A stretch of DNA of 59,923 nucleotides from Bacteroidetes bacterium HGW-Bacteroidetes-2. GTDB lineage: Bacteria; Bacteroidota; Bacteroidia; Flavobacteriales; Flavobacteriaceae. The stretch is taken from the NCBI GenBank assembly GCA_002842575.1, contig PHDJ01000015.1, positions 1 through 59,923 on the forward strand, given 5' to 3'. Both the position numbers and the translations under genes were made by a program. Below the pieces are notes generated by a model. The model saw only the letters and a list, made by a program, of their open reading frames with translations. It ran no database searches and was not told where the DNA came from. Shown here in pieces: positions 53,779 to 59,923 of this stretch (positions are counted from its first letter, which is position 1; each line of letters begins with the position of its first letter).

Positions 53779-56031
53779 TTATGCTGAAGTAATTGCAGGA
53801 ATACGAGATACTAATTTTTCGCTAATCGTATGCAACCATTTTAGTTGTTCAATGATTAAATGTGCTTCCTGAAGTTGGGTTCCAATAACAGATGAAGGAA
53901 CTAACCAATCCTCAAATTGGACTGATGCCTGCGTTAAATCGGCTAAACTTTTTTCTAAAGCAGTTTTGGATTCTTTAATTTCAATCTCTTCTGAAATAAA
54001 TTCGCTTTCAGAATTAGATAACAACGCAATTGCTTGTTTCAGATTTTCATCAATAGTTACAACAAAATTATTAAAATGGGAAGAAGCCTTGGTAGTGGAA
54101 TTATTTTGGATAAAGGACCCTATCGCTGCTAAAGAAGTCATAAATGAGTGATTTAATACAACCAACTCATAAATTATATCTGAGTTTTTTTGTTTTGATT
54201 TTGGTTCTTGCGTCATTCTTTGAAAGGCGATATTCAAATTCCCACTTGCCAAAAAAGCTCTCTTTCTGCTTAATTTATAACTAGTTTTTATTTTCCCCTT
54301 TGATCGATAAAAGTTGACAATTTCTTTTAAATATTCTCTATTAGAATCCATACTTTCTGAAAAAACCAATTTTATGGAAGTAAACTCCCAAGAGGGCCAC
54401 AACAATAAATTACCGGCAGTTGCAAGTGCTGCACCTATAAAAGTGTCTAAAATCCTAAACTGAATTACATGTAATACATCTGGACTAAGTAATGCATAAA
54501 TAAAAACAACACTTAGTGTTATAAAAACGGCAGAAGTTTTATAGTTTTTTTGTACCATTGAGAAGGCAAGGGTTAATGAAATAATTGCCAAAACAGCATA
54601 AACAAAAACGCTTTGAATGCTTAAAACAATAGCCGCAGCAATCACACCTCCTATTAATGTGCCCAATACCCGTTGTTTAGAGCGACTTTTTGTTAATCCA
54701 TAATTTGGACGCATTATTACCACTATGGTAAGTAAAATCCAATATGGATTTTGAAGAGAAAAATAATCACCTATGGCATAACCAATCATTACAACAAACG
54801 CTAATCGTAAGGAATGTTTAAAAATAACCGATTTTAAGCAAAAATTTTCTTTTAGAATTTTTATGTCATAATCCTGAGAGGTAATAAATTGATACGCTTC
54901 TTCTTTTTGTGAATAACGCAAATTGGAAATGTTTTTATCGTCTAAAAGATTTTTAATTTTACTTATTCGAAGCGCTTGCTTTTCTTGGTAATTGTATAAA
55001 TTTTGAAGCATTAAGTATCCTTCATTTGAATGTTTTTTAAAATCTAAAGAATATAGTTTCAAACTATTTTTTACTAATTGCAAATTGGTTTCTAAGGAGT
55101 CGTTATTTGAAATATCTGAATTACTTTGAATTCCATACGCAATTTGCTGCAAATGATTTGCCATAGCAAAAAGGAGTTTTTGAAAAGCATTAATCTGATC
55201 AGGATATTTTTCAAGTAAACGATCCATTTTCTCATAATTTACCGGATTTGCCATGGCAAGCTCTAATACATCAACAAGCTGAATTAAAACCAGAAGTTGT
55301 TTGTTTTCATAAGGTGAATTACCAGAGGATTTTCTGGAAGAAATTAATATATCTCGAAGTGTTTCGTGCTTTTCATTTAGTTCTACTTGAAGGTCTAAAA
55401 GCTTTCTTTGTAATTTGTGTCGGTTTGAGGTTGACGATATAAGCTTTCCTCTAATTTCTAAATAATTTCCAGTTAGTGCTACCGCCTCTGAAAGTATTTG
55501 TTCAATTTGACTTTTAGGGTTGATTTTATGTCGCAATATCACTAAAAATAAATACCATAACCCACCCACTCCAATAAAAAATGCTCTTAAGTAGGCATTC
55601 CATTCATTTGAAATAGCGGCAAAACTCAAAACAATTGCAAATAATCCTGAAAAACTTATTAAGGAAGCTCTAAATCCAAAAACAGAAATATAAGAAAGAG
55701 AAAACATGGTCACACCTAAAATAGGGATTAATAGCCATGTGTTTAAAGCCAAATAATGGCCAACTAAACTTGCAATAACAGCAATTGCTATAGAAAACAA
55801 TATACCAAATTTAGTGTGTCTAAAACTTCCATTTACGTCACTTGGCGAACTCAATAAAGCCCCTATAGCAATAGCCAAACCTACCTCAAAAAAATCGAAA
55901 TACACACCTACAACAATAGGTAAAGTGATGGCAAAGGCAAGAACAATACCTTTTGAAAAATCAGTGCTTTTCAAAAAAGGAAGGAGATTTTGTTTGCTCT
56001 TTAAAAATTTGAAAATAAAATAATTGCCCAC
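53779..56031 (-). CDS. FUSC family membrane protein (YccS-like)
   Basis: A 750-residue inner-membrane protein with two blocks of transmembrane helices, the first near residues 25-165 (GIVLAFAITLPIVVGVYF) and the second near 405-545 (SLRLAFVVMIGYAIGDYFSL, then YGLTKSRSKQRVLGTLIGGV), joined by a cytosolic helical region and ending in another helical domain. This is the YccS/YhfK layout of the FUSC family, related to aromatic acid exporters. The start codon appears to be GTG. A TACCTTTG box (56060-56053, minus strand) lies upstream. The exported substrate is unknown. Confidence 0.9.
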   Translation of the reverse strand: MGNYFIFKFLKSKQNLLPFLKSTDFSKGIVLAFAITLPIVVGVYFDFFEVGLAIAIGALLSSPSDVNGSFRHTKFGILFSIAIAVIASLVGHYLALNTWLLIPILGVTMFSLSYISVFGFRASLISFSGLFAIVLSFAAISNEWNAYLRAFFIGVGGLWYLFLVILRHKINPKSQIEQILSEAVALTGNYLEIRGKLISSTSNRHKLQRKLLDLQVELNEKHETLRDILISSRKSSGNSPYENKQLLVLIQLVDVLELAMANPVNYEKMDRLLEKYPDQINAFQKLLFAMANHLQQIAYGIQSNSDISNNDSLETNLQLVKNSLKLYSLDFKKHSNEGYLMLQNLYNYQEKQALRISKIKNLLDDKNISNLRYSQKEEAYQFITSQDYDIKILKENFCLKSVIFKHSLRLAFVVMIGYAIGDYFSLQNPYWILLTIVVIMRPNYGLTKSRSKQRVLGTLIGGVIAAAIVLSIQSVFVYAVLAIISLTLAFSMVQKNYKTSAVFITLSVVFIYALLSPDVLHVIQFRILDTFIGAALATAGNLLLWPSWEFTSIKLVFSESMDSNREYLKEIVNFYRSKGKIKTSYKLSRKRAFLASGNLNIAFQRMTQEPKSKQKNSDIIYELVVLNHSFMTSLAAIGSFIQNNSTTKASSHFNNFVVTIDENLKQAIALLSNSESEFISEEIEIKESKTALEKSLADLTQASVQFEDWLVPSSVIGTQLQEAHLIIEQLKWLHTISEKLVSRIPAITSA

Positions 56032-56208
56032 AACATAAAAACATTTAAGCTACAAAGGTAATAGCTCTATATCCTAAGTAAGTTAATCTTTTGCAAAAAG
56101 AGGAGGGGTATTTGCTGTATAAAATTTTAATTCAAAAAAAATATCTTTCCCACATTAACTTAAAGATTTAAATTCCCAAATATTTTATGTACTTTTGACC
56201 CACTTTAT

Positions 56209-56282
56209 GGGGATGTAGCTCAGTTGGCTAGAGCGCTTGGCTGGCAGCCAAGAGGTCGTGGGTTCGAGTCCCATCTTCTCCA
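56209..56282 (+). tRNA. tRNA-Ala (anticodon GGC)
   Basis: The cloverleaf is complete: acceptor GGGGATG / CTTCTCC, D-arm GCTC..GAGC, anticodon stem CTTGG / CCAAG with loop CTGGCAG (anticodon GGC), and T-arm GTGGG TTCGAGT CCCAT. G3-U70 and A73 are the alanine identity elements. One U-U mismatch is at pair 6-67. The CCA end is not encoded. TACTTTTG at 56190-56197 is a likely -7 box. Confidence 0.97.
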
Positions 56283-56310
56283 CAAGATACTAAGTTGTAG
56301 TAAGTTTTTG

Positions 56311-56336
56311 AACCACAAGCCTTCCCGTTTGTGGTT
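56311..56336 (+). terminator. Terminator after tRNA-Ala
   Basis: AACCACAA (56311-56318) pairs with TTGTGGTT (56329-56336), ten-base loop, followed by TGTTGTTTTT. It lies between the tRNA and the MATE gene. Confidence 0.7.
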
Positions 56337-56371
56337 TGTTGTTTTTAAGAGAATTTTATGGCCCCAAACTA

Positions 56372-57709
56372 ATGAAAACAAGTTTGTCCTTTAAAAACAT
56401 TAACCGGCTCGCCATTCCCGCCATACTTGCCGGAATAGCAGAACCTATTATTTCTGCCACCGATGCTGCTATTGTGGGCAATTTATCCTTAAATGGAACA
56501 GAAGCACTTGCCGCAGTGGGTATTGTTGGTTCTTTTCTTTCTGCGCTTATTTGGATATTAGGACAAACCCGTAGTGCTATTTCTGCCATAATTTCGCAGT
56601 ATTTAGGAGCTGGAAAATTAAATGAACTTAAAAATCTTCCAGCACAAGCAATCTATCTTAATGTAGGGTTAAGCATTTTAATTCTTTTAAGCACCATCTT
56701 TTTTGTTGACGGAATTTTTAAACTTTACAACGCCTCCGGGTTGGTGTTAGAATACAGTGTTTCTTATTATTATATTCGAGTTTGGGGCTTTCCATTTACT
56801 CTTTTTACCTTTGCTATCTTCGGAATTTTTAGAGGCCTCCAAAATACTTTTTGGCCCATGATTGTTGCACTTATTGGCGCGGTCACCAATGTAGGCTTAG
56901 ATTTTGCTTTGGTTTATGGCATTTCTGGTTGGATAGAACCTATGCATATTCAAGGAGCTGCTTGGGCTAGTTTAATTTCGCAAGCACTTATGGCGGTTGT
57001 TTCTCTTGTTTTGCTTCTTTGGAAAACAACTATTAGCTTAAAAATTCGATTTCCTCTTCATCCTGAATTGTATCGGCTGGTTGGTATGGCTCTAAATTTG
57101 TTTCTTCGATCGGTGGCTTTAAACACCGCTATTTATTTCTCCAATGCTTTTGCCACTGATTATGGCACCACTTACATAGCGGCACAAACCATCGCTTTGA
57201 ACCTTTGGTTGTTTTCTGCTTTTTTTATTGATGGCTATGCTAGTTCAGGGAATATTATTTCCGGAAAACTACTTGGTGCGAAAAAGTATGACCAACTTTG
57301 GCTACTGAGCAAAAAAGTAGTCGTCTATGGTCTTGCAGTTTCTATTCTTTTGATGTTTGTAGGCTGGTTGTTTTATGAACCTTTAGGCTTAATTTTTACT
57401 AAAGACCAAGAGGTGCTTTATAAGTTTAAAGAAATATTTTTCATAGTGCTTTTAGTTCAGCCCATTAACGCCATCGCCTTTATTTTTGACGGTATTTTTA
57501 AAGGTTTGGGAGAAATGAAATACTTAAGAAATGTTCTTTTATCAGCCACCTTTTTAGGGTTTTTGCCGGTGCTTTTTCTTTGCGATTACTTAGGATTAGA
57601 GCTTTATGGCATCTGGATTGCTTTCGTTGTTTGGGCAAGCATTCGAGGTGGGGCTTTGGCTTATAAGTTTCGCAAAATGATAAAACCTAAAATTTTACAC
57701 CCGTTTTAA
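56372..57709 (+). CDS. MATE family efflux transporter (DinF-like)
   Basis: An inner-membrane antiporter with about 12 hydrophobic helices over 445 residues. The N-terminal pattern NRLAIPAILAGIAEPIISAT followed by DAAIVGNLS is that of the DinF subgroup of MATE. These proteins export drugs or metabolites using sodium or protons. I chose the ATG at 56372 (MKTSLSFKNINRLAIP); the frame opens upstream with a TTG within the terminator stem. No partner gene is evident. Confidence 0.93.
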   Translation: MKTSLSFKNINRLAIPAILAGIAEPIISATDAAIVGNLSLNGTEALAAVGIVGSFLSALIWILGQTRSAISAIISQYLGAGKLNELKNLPAQAIYLNVGLSILILLSTIFFVDGIFKLYNASGLVLEYSVSYYYIRVWGFPFTLFTFAIFGIFRGLQNTFWPMIVALIGAVTNVGLDFALVYGISGWIEPMHIQGAAWASLISQALMAVVSLVLLLWKTTISLKIRFPLHPELYRLVGMALNLFLRSVALNTAIYFSNAFATDYGTTYIAAQTIALNLWLFSAFFIDGYASSGNIISGKLLGAKKYDQLWLLSKKVVVYGLAVSILLMFVGWLFYEPLGLIFTKDQEVLYKFKEIFFIVLLVQPINAIAFIFDGIFKGLGEMKYLRNVLLSATFLGFLPVLFLCDYLGLELYGIWIAFVVWASIRGGALAYKFRKMIKPKILHPF

Positions 57710-57783
57710 TGTCACAAATCTAAGTGCAAAGAAAATAAACCTAGAGAAAAAATGGCTTATCTTTGCCGCTGAAATCCATTAAT

Positions 57784-58236
57784 ATGAGTAAAGTACGTAT
57801 CACCAAGCTATTCACTTTTGAAACTGGTCACGCATTATATGGCTATGATGGTAAATGCCAAAATGTGCATGGACATAGCTATAAATTTTCTGTAACCGTA
57901 ATTGGCAAACCAATAACCGATACAAAAAATGTAAAATTAGGGATGGTCATTGATTTTGGCGATTTAAAAAAAATTGTGAAAGAAGAAATTGTAGATAAAT
58001 TTGACCACGCCACTGTTTTCAATAAAAATACACCGCATATTGAACTTGCTAACGAACTATCGAAGAGAAATCACAACGTAATTTTAGTAAATTACCAACC
58101 CACCAGTGAAAATATGGTTGTCGATTTTGCAAGTAAAATTAAAGCCCGATTGCCTGAAAACATTCTATTACATTCCTTAAAATTACAAGAAACCGAAACC
58201 TCGTTTGCTGAGTGGTATGCTTCCGATAATGCATAG
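57784..58236 (+). CDS. queD: 6-Carboxytetrahydropterin synthase / PTPS family
   Basis: A 150-residue zinc enzyme of the QueD/PTPS family. Zinc ligands are His16, His29 and His31 and the catalytic Cys is Cys25 in CQNVHGH. The likely product is 6-carboxytetrahydropterin for queuosine synthesis; a 6-pyruvoyl-tetrahydropterin role is the alternative. The -7 box TATCTTTG (57758-57765) supports the ATG at 57784 over an upstream in-frame TTG. The next gene, lpxH, follows 45 bases later. Confidence 0.92.
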   Translation: MSKVRITKLFTFETGHALYGYDGKCQNVHGHSYKFSVTVIGKPITDTKNVKLGMVIDFGDLKKIVKEEIVDKFDHATVFNKNTPHIELANELSKRNHNVILVNYQPTSENMVVDFASKIKARLPENILLHSLKLQETETSFAEWYASDNA

Positions 58237-58281
58237 CACAACGACAAACTTTTCTTTATATTTACACATTATTGAAAATTA

Positions 58282-59061
58282 ATGAACATTCCCAAAGACA
58301 AAAAAATATATTTTTCAAGTGACAACCATTTAGGTGCGCCAACTGCATCGCAAAGTCTTCCGCGCGAAAAACTTTTTGTGCAATGGCTAGACACCATTAA
58401 AGAAGATGCCGCAGCTGTTTTTTTATTGGGCGACTTATTTGATTTTTGGTTTGAATACAAACATGTTGTGCCTAAGGGATTTGTAAGGGTGCTTGGCAAA
58501 CTTGCTGAGCTAAGTGATAGCGGTATTCCCATTTATTTTTTTGTGGGAAACCATGATTTGTGGATGCGTGATTATTTTGAAAAAGAACTTCAAATTCAGG
58601 TGTTTTTTGAGCCTAAAGAATTTGTCCTTCACGGGAAAACCTTTTTTATAGGGCATGGCGATGGACTAGGACCCAACGACAAAGGATTTAAACGAATGAA
58701 AAAAGTGTTTAAAAATCCTGTTTTTCAGTGGCTTTTTAAATGGACACATCCGGATATTGCCGTGGCAATTGCAAAACACCTATCGGTAAAAAATAAATTA
58801 ATTTCCGGAGAAGAAGACAAAGAATTTTTGGGAGAAGAAAACGAATGGCTAGCCATGTATGCCAAGCGAAAATTAGAAACAAAGCATTACGACTACTTTA
58901 TCTTTGGTCATCGCCACTTTCCGATGGAAATCAAGGTGGGTGAAAACTCCAGTTATATCAACCTAGGCGATTGGATTACCCATTTTACTTATGGGGTGTT
59001 TGATGGAAATACGTTTGAACTGGAAACTTTGGAGCCGGCTGTTCTAAAGAAAATTAATTAA
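58282..59061 (+). CDS. lpxH: UDP-2,3-diacylglucosamine hydrolase
   Basis: LpxH cleaves UDP-2,3-diacylglucosamine to lipid X in lipid A synthesis. The metallophosphoesterase motifs are SDNHLG (Asp14, His16), GDLFDFW, GNHDLWM, GHGDGLGPND and GHRHFPM. The length of 259 residues fits the LpxH family. It acts at the cytosolic face of the inner membrane. It stands on the same strand as queD but is functionally separate. Confidence 0.92.
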   Translation: MNIPKDKKIYFSSDNHLGAPTASQSLPREKLFVQWLDTIKEDAAAVFLLGDLFDFWFEYKHVVPKGFVRVLGKLAELSDSGIPIYFFVGNHDLWMRDYFEKELQIQVFFEPKEFVLHGKTFFIGHGDGLGPNDKGFKRMKKVFKNPVFQWLFKWTHPDIAVAIAKHLSVKNKLISGEEDKEFLGEENEWLAMYAKRKLETKHYDYFIFGHRHFPMEIKVGENSSYINLGDWITHFTYGVFDGNTFELETLEPAVLKKIN

Positions 59062-59123
59062 TTTTTTTTCCAAAAACCCCTTCAAAATTCAATAAAATTC
59101 TGCAGTAAAGAAAAAAATATTTA

Positions 59124-59534
59124 TTACAGACTTTCAAGTAAAGTAATATTGGTAATGCCGCCTTTATAAACTGCTGAATGACCTTTTTTATTTTGTTTAT
59201 AAATACCCCTAACTTTAATTTCTCTTCCTTTTAAAGACATTAATTTTTTCCCATTTAAAACATCATTTTTATCGTTTTTGAGTGGTTCAAAAAAATTAAA
59301 ATCTAACCATATTTTATTTTTATCGTTTATGTAAATATACAAATTTTCAATATCCATGTGTAAATAACCACTAACTTCAATAGGCCTATTGTCATATTCT
59401 AAAGATCTTGATTCCAATAAAGCTATCTCAATAATTTGATAACTTTCTTTGTGAAAAGTATCTGAGTAATAAACAAAATTATTGTTGCCGGAAATCAAAA
59501 AAATTAAAACTGCAAAAAACAGGGTTCTTTTCAT
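59124..59534 (-). CDS. Small secreted protein with OB-like fold, function unknown
   Basis: From the ATG at 59534 it is 136 residues with a signal peptide (MKRTLFFAVLIFLISGNNN). A longer frame opens upstream at 59663 but its first 43 residues look non-coding, so I take the later ATG. The mature part has strands resembling an OB fold (NRPIEVSGYLHMDIENLYIY, GREIKVRGIYKQNKKGH). No cysteine or lipobox is seen. Similar OB-like proteins occur in Bacteroidota, but the family is not recognised here. Confidence 0.65.
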   Translation of the reverse strand: MKRTLFFAVLIFLISGNNNFVYYSDTFHKESYQIIEIALLESRSLEYDNRPIEVSGYLHMDIENLYIYINDKNKIWLDFNFFEPLKNDKNDVLNGKKLMSLKGREIKVRGIYKQNKKGHSAVYKGGITNITLLESL

Positions 59535-59801
59535 AAACTCAGGGGAGTGAGAACAATGTTGTTTAATCAATATTCTAAGGGTTCTTTTCTTGCATAACAT
59601 ACACGAATGATATAAATGCGAATTAAGGGTTGAAAACAATGAGAAAACAATGATAGAAAGCATTAAAATATTTGCATAAAAGCTTGAATATCAGTATATT
59701 TATAGTGAACTTCAATCCATTATAAACAACATGATTAATCAGGCTAAGGCAGTAAAATTAATAAAAATATACCCGTTGGGTGAAATAGGATAAAACAAAA
59801 A

Positions 59802-59862
59802 AAGATATTGGATAAGATACTGAATTACAGTATCTTTAAGTCGCAAAACAAACCAATATCTT
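59802..59862 (+). repeat. Nested inverted repeats before a truncated gene
   Basis: An outer pair AAGATATTGG (59802-59811) and CCAATATCTT (59853-59862) encloses an inner pair AAGATACTG (59814-59822) and CAGTATCTT (59828-59836) with a 5-base loop. The outer right arm ends directly at the next ATG (59863). The arms share the AAGATA core, so it may be a repeated binding site or an RNA structure. Confidence 0.6.
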
Positions 59863-59923
59863 ATGTCAAATATAGTAAAAAATTATTTTAAAGTTTTAGA
59901 AGTTGTAAGTTCTTTTCATATTG
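59863..59923 (+). CDS. Start of a gene cut by the window edge
   Basis: The ATG opens a frame of 20 codons (MSNIVKNYFKVLEVVSSFHI) that runs off the right edge. No family can be recognised from this. The inverted repeats directly before the ATG suggest strong control of translation or transcription. Confidence 0.4.
   Translation, partial: MSNIVKNYFKVLEVVSSFHI

Noticed and set aside
59535-59663. Longer N-terminus of the small secreted protein
   Set aside because: The extra 43 residues hide the signal peptide that starts at the ATG at 59534 and are rich in Cys and His, unlike coding sequence here.
1-59923. Prophage, integrase, complete insertion sequence or CRISPR-Cas genes
   Set aside because: I saw no gene of these types; the gene content is chromosomal throughout.

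Overview
The window looks like chromosomal DNA of a flavobacterium (Bacteroidota, probably Flavobacteriaceae). The evidence is AT-rich DNA, few Shine-Dalgarno sites, promoter-like TAnnTTTG -7 boxes (some with an upstream TTG), a type IX secretion sorting domain, a full moxR-bat operon, an IPExxxVDY-family protein next to pyk and rnc, an OmpA protein with thrombospondin type-3 repeats, and a tRNA-Ala(GGC) without an encoded CCA. Almost everything is chromosomal housekeeping. No phage, integrase, complete insertion sequence or CRISPR array was seen.

Layout. 1-2.8 kb: the 3' part of a hybrid histidine kinase (63-bp tandem repeats, PAS, HisKA, HATPase, receiver, HPt) overlapping a stand-alone receiver gene. 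2.9-8.8 kb: yicC-gmk-nadD, gpsA, pheS with a small partner gene, and a CvpA-like membrane protein. 8.8-11.5 kb: beta-carbonic anhydrase, a SulP anion transporter and a 98-residue membrane protein, a plausible bicarbonate module. 11.6-20.6 kb: a minus-strand operon moxR, DUF58, a DUF4381-like protein, batA, batB, batC, batD, batE. 20.7-30.1 kb: small operons and surface lipoproteins, including a DUF4382 lipoprotein, an SDR enzyme, an AlbA_2 protein paired with a PPP-type phosphatase, an ALDH7-like dehydrogenase, 3-hydroxyanthranilate dioxygenase, a CAP-domain lipoprotein and an isoaspartyl peptidase.

30.2-38.2 kb: CYTH protein, NAD(P)-binding protein, dinB, pyk, IPExxxVDY protein, rnc-fabF-acpP, then purN and rnhA on the other strand. 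38.2-39.7 kb: a broken secreted subtilase whose start is separated from its body by a run of ten C, followed by a secreted protein with a sorting domain. 40-43 kb: a PfkB kinase and a long PurF-type enzyme. 43.0-43.4 kb: two copies of a 73-nt element that look like twin small RNAs, each with its own -7 box and terminator. 43.4-59.9 kb: sodA, AddA-like helicase-nuclease, kbl, ompA, AddB-like nuclease, an alpha/beta hydrolase, a FUSC protein, tRNA-Ala, a MATE transporter, queD, lpxH, a small secreted protein and the first codons of a gene cut by the window edge.

The strongest candidates for something undescribed are the twin 73-nt RNAs (39 of 41 core bases identical, terminator stems that covary) and the poly-C tract in front of the subtilase remnant. 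Smaller points are the near-identical 63-bp repeats in the kinase, the direct and inverted repeats in front of the CAP lipoprotein gene, the nested inverted repeats at the right edge, and a hairpin that encodes the tail of PurN and lies across the start region of rnhA. All calls come from reading the sequence; no database search or folding program was run.
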